NCBI GenBank assembly: GCA_030522415.1
Contig: CM060127.1
Coordinates: 5,270,707-5,334,706 of the forward strand
DNA: 64,000 nt
Reading direction: 5' to 3'
Origin: Channallabes apus
Lineage: Eukaryota > Chordata > Actinopteri > Siluriformes > Clariidae
The translations under genes and the position numbers were made by a program. Within the stretch, counting starts at the first letter, position 1. Every line of letters starts with the position of its first letter. Under the pieces are notes generated by a model. It saw only the letters and a list, made by a program, of their open reading frames with translations, was not told the origin of the DNA and ran no database searches. Below, in pieces: positions 10,371 to 22,170 of this stretch.

Positions 10371-11129
10371 CCCCCCTCACTGAGTTCTTCTGACATTATT
10401 CTTTTGTTGGCCTGCAGATTCATGGCATCAACCTACTGTAGAACAAGAGCCGATCTGTGATACCTATTACACTTGGTGTCATGCAGAGATTTGCCCCTCA
10501 ATGTTCTGTGGACTTCAGCATCACTCCCATTATGGGATGTATCTTGAGCTTGGTCAGTGTTTTAGGGTGGGTTGGCGATCATGCCTTTTCATGCAACTCT
10601 GGTGGTGGTATGGTTCTTTCGTTCTCCTCTTACTGTAGCTCTTATTTTCCCTCTTCTTCTCTATTATTTGCTCAACAGTTTCTTTTTCTCTTGATCAATT
10701 TCCTTCCTAACTTACCAAGCATTTTCCTTACAACACGCTTGTTCTCAGTTTGAGTTTAAACTTACCTCTAAACTTTAAACCTCTTTCACTTTCTTTCTGT
10801 TCCCTAATCTCTCAAATGTTTGGTTCACAATCCTTGACCAAACAATCCATCTTTAGGCCACTGCCATGGTCGCCTTTTTTAAATCTTACCAATGCCATTT
10901 TCAAACATATTTCTCACTGTCTTTCTCCATAATTTTGGTGTTGTGTCACTATTATGTCATGTAATTATGTAGTTTTTCCATTGTTTCTGATACTTACTTG
11001 ATATCTGTGATGTTTAGCTCCCTTCCCCCACCAGGCGCCAGCCCTTTTCTTTTCTTCATTGTTGTATGTTGTAAGAGTCCTACTGCAACTTACCGCCTTT
11101 GAAAATTGCTTACTGCTGATCAGACCACG
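10371..11129. other. No gene recognised (LINE flank)
   Basis: A T-rich sequence without recognisable repeats or conserved coding. The open frame 10457-10753 has low-complexity composition and no matching motifs. Confidence 0.5.
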
Positions 11130-11250
11130 ATCACTACTAGAGATGTTCCGATACCATTTTTCCCCTCCCGATACCGATTCCGATACTTGGGCTCAGGGTA
11201 TCGGCCGATACCGAGTACCGATCCGATACCTGGGTGTGTATCTGTACAGT

Positions 11251-11258
11251 GTATATAT

Positions 11259-11331
<73 letters not shown>

Positions 11332-11362
11332 GTATGTATATATATATATATATATATATATA
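11251..11362. repeat. (TA)n microsatellite
   Basis: About 110 bases of TA with a short CA interruption, inside the hAT-like element. Open frames of alternating I-Y residues here are artefacts. Confidence 0.95.
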
Positions 11363-11397
11363 GCATTTCTTTTTTTAAGTAAAATACTACTAGCCCT

Positions 11398-11773
11398 CGG
11401 CGCGGTGGTGTAGTGGTTAGCACTGTCGCCTTGCACCTCCAGGGTCCGGGTTCGATTCCCCGGCCAGGCTCGATTCCCGTCTCTGTGTGCATGGAGTTTG
11501 CATGTTCTCCCCGTGCTTGGTGGGTTTCCTCCGGGTACTCCGGTTTCCTCCCACAGTCCAAAGATATGCAGGTTAGGCTAATTGGCGTTCCTAAATTGCC
11601 CGTAGTGTGTGATTGGGTGTTTGAGTGTGTGTATGTGTGTGTGCCCTGCGATGGATTGGCACCCTGTCCAGGGTGTACCCCGCCTAGTGCCCGAAGTCTC
11701 CTGGGATAGGCTCCAGGTCCCCCGCGACCCTGAACACAGGATTAAGCGGTATAGAAAATGAATGAATGAATGA
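11398..11773 (+). mobile_element. tRNA-derived SINE, full length
   Basis: The head has a pol III A box (GTAGTGGTTAGCACTG) and B box (GGTTCGATTCC). A body found widely in fishes follows (GGAGTTTGCATGTTCTCCCC, CTGGGATAGGCTCCAGG), then a GAAT-repeat tail. It is flanked by perfect 12-bp copies of ACTACTAGCCCT (11386-11397 and 11774-11785). A second full copy is at 20332-20708 and worn pieces lie near 15640, 48096, 48755 and 62245. Confidence 0.92.
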
Positions 11774-11786
11774 ACTACTAGCCCTG

Positions 11787-12298
11787 TGTAACGGGTTCGA
11801 CCCTAAGTGCACGAGCGACAGCATGAAACACGGACAGGAGGCAAGGTCTTACAGGGAAAAGGGTAATTTATTTAGAAAAATGGGTAAGGAAAGGGTTAAA
11901 GGCTCTCTGCGGCCTTTTCCCCTTCCATGGCAGGGATGTGAAGGCAGGCTCTACGCGGAATTGAAGGTGCCACGGGAGCTCGCGCAGCTCGTTCACGCGC
12001 TCCTCTCGCGGAGATCAAAGGTGCCCCCCTTTTTAAAGTCTCTGGGGTGCATCACATCGCCCCGCTCTTGTGCCACTGTCTCTCATAAAATCCACCGCGT
12101 CGCAAAGTCCAGCTTCCAGCTTCCAGACAGTCAGACCCCGAGCTACACTCCCCGCTGTGTTTTATAGCTCATGGGCCGTTGCCTGATTCTGTGGCCCTGC
12201 TCCTTCACATACCTAAAGGCGGGGGGAGGCCGCCTAACTAGTGAGCAAGGAGCGATATCAATTTGGGCGCACGCCCATCACAGGCGCACGCCGTGACA
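11787..12298 (-). mobile_element. Solo LTR, TGTAAC...GTGACA type
   Basis: A 512-bp block begins TGTAAC and ends GTGACA on the plus strand. CCCTG and CTCTG flank it, a 5-bp target duplication with one mismatch. On the minus strand it contains TATAAAA (near 12162) and further down AATAAA (near 11865), the order expected of an LTR promoter and polyA signal, so the element reads minus. A diverged piece of the same LTR is at 53735-53880. Confidence 0.65.
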
Positions 12299-12726
12299 CT
12301 CTGTAAGTAAGCTAAGCTAGCAAAGCTAGCGGGCATAAATAGGTTGTTTAGGAAAATGGTATCGGATCGGTACGTGGACTCAAGTACTCGCCGATTCCGA
12401 TGCCAGCTTTTTTTGTGGTATCGGCAGCATTTCCGATACCAGTATCGGAATCGGAACAACCCTAATCACTGCCACACACCCACGGAACATCAACATAATT
12501 CCACGAGCTTCCTTTGTCCTTTTCCTGTTGATTCTAAGGTCACACTTTAGTTCTGCTGTCTCTTCCTTCTCAGCCAACAGCCAAGCCAGGTTTAACTCAA
12601 AATAATTGTATAACACTTTAATATGTTATAGGATTATAAAGTTCAGTGTACTTTCCAAAGCACATAAGCAATTTATATACTTAATTTGTACGAAATCATA
12701 ATTGTAACAATGTACAGAAAGAATAA

Positions 12727-13434
12727 GGCTGAATCCCATTTCTATTTTCTACCCCTTCCCCTTCCCCTTCCCCTACCCCTTCCCCTTCCCCTTGTCCCTT
12801 GAAACGAAGTGGAAAGGGGAAGGGTTTAAATTTTTCCCCTAAGAAATGGGACACCACTACAACACTGTTATACGTCATCATACGTTGTCACTAGTTCCTA
12901 ATGTTACGTTAAAGGACATGCGCCGATGTTTATCACACATTGCAATAAGAGAGAGATTACTCACTCCCAAAGTTTTTTCGCGCCGTATTTCATCCCTATA
13001 CATAATATAAATTATAAAAATATATAAAAATAAAATATATATTTGTAATATCGTGCAATCGGTGCTAGCCGCTAGCAAACTTTAGCGATTTTTTTGCAAA
13101 CATTTCTTTACAGAACATCACCATAAACACAAACACAAGACTAGAGGTAATATACATATAATGAAAACTTGTCATAAAAATCTTTATTTATGGCAAAAAT
13201 TTACATTTATGGGTCTGTTTGCTCGAGTGAGCCGCCATGTTGAAAATTTCGCTTAGCCCTTCGTTTGAAGTGAGGTCCTGAAAAATCTTCGTTTGAAGGG
13301 CTATCTGGCCCTTCCCCTTCCCCCTCCCCCTCCAACCAAAAGAGAAATGAGACACCCCTACCCCTTCACGTGAACGCGCCAAACGGAGGGGTAGGGCTAT
13401 GTGAAGGGGTAAGGGGTAGAAATGGGATTCAGCC
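12727..13434. mobile_element. Harbinger-like MITE
   Basis: The ends GGCTGAATCCCATTTCTA and its inverse TAGAAATGGGATTCAGCC are flanked on both sides by TAA (12724-12726 and 13435-13437). A 3-bp TWA target is the hallmark of PIF/Harbinger. The subterminal parts are runs of CCCCTTCCCCTT on both sides, able to pair. The interior has no transposase. Confidence 0.75.
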
Positions 13435-13439
13435 TAAAT

Positions 13440-13900
13440 TAGGGTACAGTTTTTAATACTGTCATGTTCATGCTCATATTCCCTGTTGCACTGCTACAGT
13501 GGGGTTTTGTGTTCTGCTAAATCCTACTTTAACCCTTGTTTAAGGATTTTGATTTGGTCTATTACAATCACACACAATAATGCTACAGTATGTCCATAGT
13601 GACACACACCAAAATATGGCCTCTTGTGAAAAATGAAATTAACAGGGAAGGTGAAGTGAATGACCCAAACAAAAAACAGCTTTCAGAACAAACAACCTAC
13701 ATCAGTGCTAATAGCTAGCAACAGCTCAGCTAACCTCATCCCAGCTACTGGTCCTACTTCCTGTTCCCTGACCAGCTCTGCTCTCCTCTGCTTCCACTTT
13801 TTGTGTGCTTCAATGAGCCATGCGTTTGTTCATATCTTTAATATTTTATTTTCATCAGCATAAAGTAAATTTCTTTTGTACTTTTTGTTGGATAGCTTGA
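13440..13900. repeat. Dispersed repeat shared with 48560-49500 and 60400-60480
   Basis: The block CCCTGTTGCACTGCTACA through AGCAACAGCTCAGCTAA matches a diverged copy at about 48570-49500, which is interrupted there by a MITE. The end, GCGTTTGTTCATATCTTTAATATTTTATTTTCATC, matches 60410-60470. It is probably a promoter-proximal part of the CACTA-like family. Confidence 0.55.
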
Positions 13901-14177
13901 TATCGTTTATGTACCTCCTCCCCCAGGGCGAGACTGGGAAACAATTTCAGGCCCGGAAATCCCAAACCAATCCAGGCCATCCTATATGCCCAAATAAATT
14001 TAGAAACCACAGACAGCCTCGTTTTTTTTTTTTACCCACTCTAATTTGCCCCTCATTGTAAATCAGAATCTAAATAAATATGTATTTATGTTATCCGAAA
14101 ATTACATAGATAAATTCTAAATTAGCAAGAGAGTAAATTTCATCCAATATGTTAGAACAAATTTTTTTTTCTCATTT

Positions 14178-14540
14178 TGTCATGATTTCCCCGGCGAGGG
14201 TGTGTATGTGGCATAATCGCTGGAGGCCAAATGTTCGATTGAAGATAGTCTTTATTTAAACATAAAACAAAAGCCCTTTTATTAGAGCACCTTGAAACTT
14301 TACTATAATCACAAACACAAAATCAACCAGCACTAAACTCATAAGTATGACAAAAGCTAGACGCCTGACTGATGTTCAGTCAGGCTATTTATAATTAACT
14401 TAATTATTTTCCTCGGTTCAGGTGAATGCCTATGTCACCTGACCGAGGTGTAACCTATGAACTGAAGTTTAACTGAAAAACAAACTGAAACAAACATAAT
14501 CAATGGGCGTTTTGTCGCCCTCTAGGGGTTAACCCTTACA
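14178..14540 (-). mobile_element. Solo LTR (363 bp) with 5-bp target duplication
   Basis: TGTCATGA...CCCTTACA is flanked by perfect CATTT copies (14173-14177 and 14541-14545). The minus strand shows TATAAATAG (near 14390) and AATAAA (near 14250). It shares the block CTGACCGAGGTG with the LTRs at 27318 and 62759, so the three belong to related families. Confidence 0.8.
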
Positions 14541-14545
14541 CATTT

Positions 14546-15640
14546 TCCTTCTACCTGTCTCAGTTCCGAGCTGAATCTGATGTGTGATCACTGCACCAGA
14601 GTTAGTGCTAGGTTGGCTGTCTTCACCTTCATTAAATTTTAGTTTTTTTGAAAATGTAAAAAAAATCTATCAATAATGACTACATTATGTTAAACTATTA
14701 AAAAAAATCTGACTTTTGTTAATTTTAGCTCCTGTCTCCAAATAAATTAGTTTGTTTTGTCTGCTAAAATACTCATGTACAGTACCGTAACTTTACAGAA
14801 AATAATATTATTGTCTTTCACCATATACTGTAGTATTTTACATGACCGTAGTAGGGGCACTACATATTAAAATATCTACAGTATCAGTTCAAAACTTGCA
14901 AAGGAGAAACTCCAGTAATATACAGAAGAAGCTGACCTGCATTTGAAGCCCTGAATAGATCTGAAATTTTGTAACATTTTGCTACTTCTTCTTGAAATGC
15001 TTTCATTTTATGTGGCCTCCTGGAATGTCTGTTTAAATGCTTTGTGTAGTGTGTGGTGCGGAGGCGGAGTATAACGACGCCAGTCAAGACTAACGGAATC
15101 AGACTAACGGACAGATTAATATTGTTATTATTATTTAATTAACTAATTGACTGCCAATTTCTGAAATCATCACTTCAGTACATTTGGTAGACAATAATAT
15201 AAAAAATATATTCATTATTACACAAAACACAGTTGGCTGCCAGTAGGCCAAATCAGTCGCCAGGCCACCGGGACCGGGAATCCTCCTGATGGCCAGTCCG
15301 TGCCTGTCCTCCTGTTCTATATACACATAAATACATATACACATACATACTGTGTTAGCAGTATAGAGGATGAATGAATGAGTGAAAAAGACAGTACAGT
15401 ATGTGTTCCTTAGTTAATAGTGATGTACTGTACTTCATTTGTGTTTTGAGAGGAGGACACAAGTGCAGGCTAAAAGTTTTTTTTTTTTTGCTCAAAACAA
15501 ACAAACAAAGTACTGGAATAAATGGACAGGAATGTATACTTCACAAAAAGCACAGATTTTAGTGTCTCTTATACTAGTGGTTCCGGGTGTGCAGGTGTAA
15601 TAATTAGCACAGTTTATGCACGTGCGTGTTGGATAATGTA
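14546..15640. other. No gene recognised
   Basis: AT-rich sequence. The minus-strand frames at 14884-15087 and 15135-15344 show no motif I recognise. A worn SINE tail with ATGAATGAATGAG lies at about 15355-15390. Confidence 0.5.
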
Positions 15641-15790
15641 GCCTTCGCTCGAGGAGCAGGTTAGACTAATTAGCAACCCCAAATTGCCTGTAGTGTGTGA
15701 GTGTGTGTGCCGTGCGTGTGCGTGTGCCCCCCCTCCCCTCCCCCCCCGCGAGCGTGAATACAGCATAAAGCGGTATTAGACGATGTGGGT
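15640..15790 (+). repeat. Degenerate SINE 3' half
   Basis: GCAGGTTAGACTAATTAGC, AATTGCCTGTAGTGTGTG and AGCATAAAGCGGTATTAGA match the body of the SINE at 11398-11773, with a low-complexity GTGCC expansion between them. Confidence 0.65.
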
Positions 15791-15799
15791 GAGGAAGGT

Positions 15800-16160
15800 C
15801 AGCTGGTCTGGAATAATTCTGGCAAGAACAGTATTGTCAAGTGCATTTGCAAAACTCATTGATGAAACTGGCTCTCATGAACACCTTCACAGGAAAGCAA
15901 GACCGAAACTTACCTCTACTGCAGAGAAGTTCCTTTACCAGCCTCAGAAATCACCAATTAACAACCAGCACCTCAGATTAGAGTCGTTATGAAGCTTTAC
16001 AGAGCATAAGTAGCAGATTTCAATATCAACTGTTCAAAGGAAATTATTGTATATTTTCAGTGCTCCAGCATTGCTTTACAGTGTAGAAAAAGTAAAAAAT
16101 CAGGAAACAACATGGAATTAGAAGGGGTGTCCAAAAATTTGACTGGTAGTGTATATGTTG
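15800..16160 (+). mobile_element. Internally deleted Tc1-like relic
   Basis: The segment encodes a decayed start of a Tc1 transposase (AKLIDETGSHEHLHRKARPKL, then an AAEKF helix). It goes straight to a typical 3' tip, GAAGGGGTGTCCAAAAATTTGACTGGTAGTGTA. The catalytic region is absent, so this is a deletion derivative. Confidence 0.7.
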
Positions 16161-16289
16161 ACACATGAATTCTTTAAAAAGTAAAACAAACATTAAGTAT
16201 ATTAATTATTAATTATTAACAATATTAAGAGATATATAGATACTTTATTGAGAATCAGTAACACAAAGACTATGAAAAAAGCTTTAGAG

Positions 16290-16640
16290 ACACTTAGAAT
16301 GGATTATAAGCTTCCCAGAACAGATTTTTTCAAATTTCTCCAGTTACGTCATGTATTATTCAATCTGAAATGAGACAGGGCCAAATCCACTTTGAATTGT
16401 CTGATATTGAAAATCATCTCCTTCTTCCAGGGGCATTGAAGGGTCAGATTTCCTATCTGTATGGCTACCTTTTATCATAAACCTCTTCACCTTTGAATCC
16501 TTTAAGAAAGGTTTGGGAAAAGGATATGGGCCGATCATTTACTGATGTTGAATGGCTCTCTATATGTGAGGAGGTTTTTCACAAATCAACTTTAGTTTCT
16601 GTGCATGAGCAAAACTTGAAATTCATATATAGAATATAAT
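16290..16640 (+). mobile_element. L1/Tx1-type LINE ORF2 fragment
   Basis: The plus-strand translation contains LPRTDFFKFLQLRHVL and WEKDMGRSFTDVEWLSICE, both from the C-terminal part of L1-group ORF2, with several stops between them. It is from a different subfamily than the LINE at 5.3-10.4 kb. Confidence 0.7.
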
Positions 16641-16739
16641 TCATTCCGGAAGTGTGCTCGTATATCAAAAATCTAAAGATAAATCATAAATCAGAGCGAA
16701 TTTCCCCATGAGAAAAAACGAAAGCTTAGATTTTTATAA

Positions 16740-17762
16740 ATAGATTTGCCATAAGGTAAAGGAGCAGATTTGGGGGACTCATGGACGTAGAGTATTATGG
16801 TGAACTGGTATGTTTAGATGCTGTCTTCCTCAGTCTCATTTGATCACTCAGGTTTGTTGATGGTGAGGTGATTGTTTGCTTTACATCTCAGGGAGCCCTC
16901 ATGTTTGTGTTTCCTTCGGGCTCTCCCTTTTAGTTATGCTGTCATAGTTAGTCCTGCCGGAGTCCCTGCTTGCACTCTACAGTAAATATACATTCACATT
17001 AGACATTGTGACTGTGACCATACCTAATTGCAATCTCTCCTCCTCTTCTCTTCCTCCCCCTCTTTCTCTTTCCTCTCTCCCCCTGTCTTCCCCTTTCACT
17101 CTTTCTCTCTCTCTCTGTCGAGCTACACATGTGGTTCCTGAGCTGCCAGTGATCCAGACTCCCTCTGCCCTCCGGACCTGTCTGATCCATCCTGGTGCCC
17201 GGTTTCTGGTTGGAGGTCTCATCGCATGGATGCCCCGTGTGTCTCTTTAGGATGCGCCTGGTGTCTGGGGATGATTCTATCTATTTAGAAGATGGTTCTG
17301 GCCTCGACTGGTGTTGTCAGCTGTTTCTCTGAGGACTTGACAATTCGATAGTTCAGGACTGGAACTTTCTACAAGTCTATCTGAGTCTCGAATAACTACT
17401 GGACTCCATTTTACATCAACTATTATAACATCAATTAACATCAACTATTATAGCTGAACCTAACACTTAACACTGTATAAATGCAGATCATTTCCTGCTA
17501 TCTGTTTCACCCAGATGAGGATGGGTTCCCTGTTGAGTCTGGTTCCTCTCAAGGTTTCTTCCTATTACCATCTCAGGGAGTTTTTCCTTGCCACTGTCGC
17601 CCTCGGGCTTGCTCACCAGGGACTATCTGAACATTTTGATTCATACACATTCACATTCCATACAAACTTAAATAATTCTTTTGATTGTGTAAAGCTGTTT
17701 TGAGACAATGTCAATTGTTAAAAGCGCTATACAAATAAAACTGAATTGAATTGAATTGAATA
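16740..17762 (+). mobile_element. L2-like LINE 3' end, copy 1
   Basis: A long 3' untranslated region ends AAGCGCTATACAAATAAAACTGAATTGAATTG, the usual tail of a fish LINE family with TTGAA repeats. It aligns with 23760-24625 and 24640-25262 over GACTCATGGACGTAGAGTAT and TTTTTCCTTGCCACTGTCG. A TC-rich tract (17040-17120) varies between copies. Confidence 0.7.
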
Positions 17763-17929
17763 GATTCTTTGTTCAACAACCCAAAAAATAAATATACATA
17801 AAAATACAGTAATGAATACAAATATTAAGTAAAAATAAAACACATTAACCTGCACTTTACCTTTGAACAAAGTAAAAATAAATCCTGACAGATAAGTGTT
17901 TGCATTATTGTTAGTGTCTGTGTTTGTGC

Positions 17930-18065
17930 TCGCAAGCGCTGTGTGTGTGTTTGTGCGCGCAAGTGCTGTGTACTATACAGTATGTGTGTGCGCTATGTAT
18001 GTGTGTGTGTGTGTATATGTTTCTGTGCGTATGCGCTGTGTATGTGTGTGTGTGTGTGTGTTTGT
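17930..18065. repeat. GT-rich microsatellite
   Basis: Imperfect GTGTGTGCG runs. Open frames of C and V residues across it are not genes. Confidence 0.9.
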
Positions 18066-18096
18066 GCAACACTCTCTCCCTCTTCTCGTCTTACAC

Positions 18097-19582
18097 CAGT
18101 GGTTCTCAAACTTTTTCTGTCATTCCCCACTGAAGGGGGTGAGCGAATTTTCAAGCCCCACTTGTCAACAAAATAATAACGAAATCGGCCAAGTTTACTG
18201 TTTATTGAAACATCAATTTCTAAACCAATAAGATCAAACAACACCAAGTTAAAAACAGATAAAATACACGTGCAATTGTTATAAAAGGCTTACGTTGTCA
18301 CTTATCTTTGCATAATTGACCCCATGTTTATTAGCTGCTCATCAATGAATGTATTTTTTTTGCACTGGCCAATTCTGTATGCAACTTTGAATGAAGCCAT
18401 TTGTGCTTTGCTGTCCACTGATTCAGATGTTACCATGCGATTCTCCTGCTGTCTGTATTCTGCCAGCTTTCTTTGAAAGAAGTCTAGTGGCTTATTAACA
18501 TGACTGGAGTGTGTTGTCTCTAAGTGTCTTCCTAATTTGTTGGGTCTCATGCGGTCTGCTGCCAGCGGTATAAGACACAAAACACACACGATCCTCTCTT
18601 CTGCCCCCATCATCCCCACCATGAATCCAAGCTCAAGATAGGCTTCATTAGGGGTGGGCGATATAACCAAAATCTTCTAACACAGGAGAAGCAATTTTCT
18701 ACCTCGATAACGATCACAATCACAATTGCTATATCACAATATAGCAATTTGTATCTGAAAATACATAAATAAAAATTCAAACACAAAGAAACTGTTTTAC
18801 ATAATGTAATTTTATATAAACTGTGAATTGCTGAGGTTTGCAGCATTTTTTTTACTTTGGCCATAATCGATTGGATGCTTGTACTTCAGATGATAGAAAA
18901 GGTTTGACGTGTTTCCACCACTTGTTAAAACAGTGCACTTGCGTACCTTCCAAATCACGTTCATCTCATTCGTATCACTTTTCTTATACCCAAACCAATT
19001 CCACAGACGATGTACCTTTTTTCTTTACAATCTCCTCGTTGTCGGTTTCGTCACATGTAAGCAAACTCACTGCTGCTACACCGTCTTCTTCCATTGTATG
19101 TGAAGCCAAACACATCAAGAGTGGGACGAAACCGCGGCACCCGATTGAACCGAATATCTGCGCAAATACAGCGTAGCGCGACTATCTGGATAGCGCAGAA
19201 ATTATCTGGTTTATTCGCGCAGCCCGGTGGATCGCGCAGCGCCGCTCCAATCACAAACCTGTGCGACCCACTGTGTTTTTATTTAAAAACAATTTAAAAT
19301 ATCAGGACTGTTTAATATTGTTTCCGCCTTGCCATGCCTGTTTTGTACGTGCGCATCCCAGCAGGGTAAACTGTATTTTGATGGTCGGCGCGGTCTATTT
19401 CTGTCAGAGTCGCGCAGCGCTGCCCAGTGGGTCGCGCAGGTTTCAATTCAATTTACTTGTATTAATGATCCATTTATTTGTGTGTGATTGTTTAGTTTTT
19501 TCCTATTATTTTCCACTAATTTCCTCCCATTCATTGCGCCCCACCTGTCATGTCTGTATTCCCCACACTTTGAGAACCACTG
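18097..19582 (-). mobile_element. hAT-Charlie-like transposon
   Basis: The ends CAGTGGTTCTCAAACTTT and its inverse (19563-19582, TTTGAGAACCACTG) are flanked by perfect 8-bp copies of TCTTACAC (18089-18096 and 19583-19590). The interior encodes the N-terminal part of a Charlie-type transposase on the minus strand. From 18648 rightward the coding part is replaced by other sequence starting TAGGGGTGGGCGATAT, which looks like a second, nested hAT end. Confidence 0.88.
18302..18650 (-). pseudogene. hAT-Charlie transposase, N-terminal fragment
   Basis: An open frame includes a BED-type zinc finger: CVLCLIPLAADRMRPNKLGRHLETTH gives C-x2-C and H-x5-H spacing. It is followed by PLDFFQRKL and SFKVAYRIGQCKK, signature stretches of Charlie and ZBED proteins. 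It ends early, so the RNase H-like and dimerisation domains are missing. Upstream the frame is interrupted at EAYLELGF by the inserted GGGGTGGGCGATAT sequence. Confidence 0.8.
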
Positions 19583-19744
19583 TCTTACACAGTAACACTT
19601 CCTCCTCTCTTATTTGAGAGGCGGGAGGAACTACTGTGCAGGACGCTTTCACACGATTACCCACAATTCTGCAGCACAAGTGAGAGAGAATAACTATTGA
19701 CTCAGTTGTGATCACGTGATACTCAACGTCAAAACAAGAAGTGT

Positions 19745-20015
19745 ATAAGATAAGATAATAAGATAATATTCAATTATTGTCACATGTACTTTTTACAGCA
19801 CAGCGAAATTTCTTCTTCGCATATCCCAATTAGGAAACTGGGGTCAGAGCGCAGGGTCAGCCAGCTTACAGCGCCCCTGGAGCAGATAGGGTTAAGGGCC
19901 TTGCTCAAGGGCTCAACAGTGGCAATTTGCCGATGCTGGGGTTCGAACCCCCGACCTTCCGATCAGTAACCCAGTAACCCACAGCCTTAACCGATTGAGC
20001 CACCACTGCCCTGGT
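19745..20015 (-). mobile_element. tRNA-derived SINE, second family
   Basis: On the minus strand the head GGCTCAATCGGTTAAGGCTG (A box) and GGTTCGAACCCC (B box) are followed by a LINE-like 3' part, ATTTCGCTGTGCTGTAAAAAG and GTACATGTGACAATAAT. It ends in repeated TCTTAT units. It is unrelated to the GAAT-tailed SINE. Confidence 0.85.
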
Positions 20016-20104
20016 ATGTATACTACATGGAACTCGGTACTCATAAACCAAGACTTGCTCGTTTTTCAAGCTCATCTTCCTCCCACAGCTTCCGATATGG
20101 TGAA

Positions 20105-20160
20105 GCATCTGAAGTAAATATTTTCACTGAAGGCAGGTGATCCCCGGTTCGTGTCTTGAG
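20105..20160 (+). repeat. tRNA-like dispersed sequence, copy 1
   Basis: A core of about 45 bases, TTCACTGAAGGCAGGTGATC through CGGTTCGTGTCTT, recurs inverted at 46290-46360. It has a B-box-like GGTTCGTGTC, and copy 2 has an A-box-like TAGTGAAATGGTTAAAG. It may be a tRNA pseudogene or a short SINE head. I cannot assign an isotype. Confidence 0.4.
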
Positions 20161-20331
20161 AATATCAGGTAATTTTTTTCATATATCACACTTATGTCGT
20201 GTGGCAGGGTTGGGGTCAATTAAGGAATGAACTCAACAATTCCAATTCAAAGAGGGAAATGAAATTGGAATCCAACAACAATTACAGGAAACGGAGTTGG
20301 AATTGAATTGGAATTACAGGAAGTAGAATTC

Positions 20332-20708
20332 ATTCATTCATTCATTCATTCATCTTCTATACCGCTTAATCCTGTGTTCAGGGTCGCGGGGGACCTGGAG
20401 CCTATCCCAGGAGACTTCGGGCACTAGGCGGGGTACACCCTGGACAGGGTGCCAATCCATCGCAGGGCACACACACATACACACACTCACACACCCAATC
20501 ACACACTACGGGCAATTTAGGAACGTCAATTAGCCTAACCTGCATGTCTTTGGACTGTGGGAGGAAACCGGAGTACCCGGAGGAAACCCACCAAGAACAT
20601 GCAAACTCCATGCACACAGAGACGGGAATCGAGCCTGGCCGGGGAATCGAACCCGGACCCTGGAGGTGCAAGGCGACAGTGCTAACCACTACACCACCGT
20701 GCCGCCCT
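20332..20708 (-). mobile_element. tRNA-derived SINE inserted in the hAT element
   Basis: A full copy of the SINE at 11398-11773 in the opposite orientation. ATTCATTC tail on the left and GGCGGCACGGTGGTGTAGTG head on the right. AAGTAGAATTC copies flank it (20321-20331 and 20709-20719). Confidence 0.93.
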
Positions 20709-21017
20709 AAGTAGAATTCAATTCAGGGAAATTCCACTGAATTTCATTTATTGCTGTTTCTGAGCATTTATTTGTGATTGCATTTAGAGACATACATTTT
20801 AACTTTATGATGCTTTACAAATACCAAGTAATGTACGAAAAATACAGTAGTTGATCAAATGCAAGTAAATAAAAATGAGAACTGTACATTATGAATTAAT
20901 AATTGAATGACAGTGGTGATACGTTTCTGGATGTACTATACATTCAATATATAATTACCACATAATGTTTCAACTCACAAAAAAAGAGTCATGTTCATTC
21001 ATGCATTTCATTCACTT

Positions 21018-22170
21018 TCATATTATCAACATTTTCTGAAATTTGGCATCACCAAGATTGCATCTCTCAGGCCTAAATATCTTACCAGCAATGCTAAAAA
21101 CGCGTTCTACAGGAGCAGATGAAGTAGGCACAGCAAGATATTGGCATGCAATTTGAGCCGAAAAGGGAAATTGACTCTGGTTGTACTTCCAGTACAGGCG
21201 AGGATTAAACTCCTCATTGTGACATGGTAGACTTAAGTTACTTTGTACCTCCTCTGATGATGGTAACTTTGTAGATGTAGAGGGAGCTTGGGTGTCCATG
21301 AATGCTATTTTTTTTTACCTCTTTTTTTGGCCGAGAAGAGCAGTCATTTGAAGTTGGAAATGAAGGTGCAGAGAGTGAAATGATGATCTTTGTTAGAATG
21401 TCTTTAATGGTTTGTCTTTTTTCACCTATGCACCAGTCAAGTTTAAACCTTGGGTCAAGGGTTGCAGCCAACTGAAACCACTCCATATCTTCAAATTGAG
21501 ACAGACGTTTCTCAACAGAGGATTTTATAATTGTGCTATAATTTTATAAGGTTTCAGTGATTCTGCAGCATGACGAAGACCCTGAACACATGGAAAAACA
21601 TAACATTTATCAGTTGCTTCCTCAAATGGTACCAGAGTTTCACAAAGCTTTATTTCATTAATTGTAAACTGAACAGGCGCTTGCAGCTCTGACAAACCTT
21701 GTGAAGTTAACGTAAGAAATGCCCTCATCATTTTCATCTGTCTATTCTATCTTGTTGCATTTGCAGCTGGGAGCTTTACATGACATTCAAAAATTTCTGC
21801 TGCTCTTATTGTTTTGTGGAGAAAACTTGTTAGCCTCTGCACTTGTGCCATCACAATTTTTTTTTTTTTAAAGGACCTGCTTGTTCTAGGGCATCACAGA
21901 CCACAAGCTGGACAGTATGGATAAAGCATTGGCTCCTCTCTGGTGGTAAATAATCCAGTTCATCAGTTATCCTGAAAGTACCTGTTCCACAAACACTATT
22001 CACCTGTAGATGACGTTTACAATTTGATGTAGCTCGGATGGATCCATGAACGGGTATACCACAATGACTGCAGATTGTTTTTTATGGTTACCTTAAGTTG
22101 TTGGTTCACCAAAATGATCCATTATACTAGTTTTCCAAGACTTTCCAGATTTCTCAGTCATTGTCAGTTT
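21018..22170 (-). pseudogene. hAT transposase relic
   Basis: Read on the minus strand, a BED-like finger (CSHCGIPVHGSIRATSNCKRHL) lies near 22070-22000. A middle part includes FTINEIKLCETLVPFEEATD (21600s). The C-terminal dimerisation domain, YWKYNQSQFPFSAQIACQYL and PTSSAPVERVFSIAGKI, is at 21220-21080. Several frameshifts and stops interrupt it, so this copy is dead. Confidence 0.8.

Larger units (their letters stand above)
11138..12464 (+). mobile_element. hAT-like non-autonomous element with CCGATACC-rich ends, hosting two nested insertions
   Basis: The left end TAGAGATGTTCCGATACC and the right end, read inverted as TAGGGTTGTTCCGATTCC, form terminal inverted repeats. They are flanked by ATCACTAC (11130-11137) and ATCACTGC (12465-12472), an 8-bp target duplication with one mismatch, as expected for hAT. 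Both ends contain many CCGATACC/GGTATCGG motifs. No transposase is present. A TA tract, a SINE and a solo LTR sit inside. Confidence 0.75.

Noticed and set aside
11059..11561. Open frames with long I-Y repeats
   Set aside because: They are translations of a TA microsatellite in several frames and on both strands; no codon bias or domain.
17896..18247. Cysteine- and valine-rich open frames
   Set aside because: They come from GT repeats; the same happens in overlapping frames.
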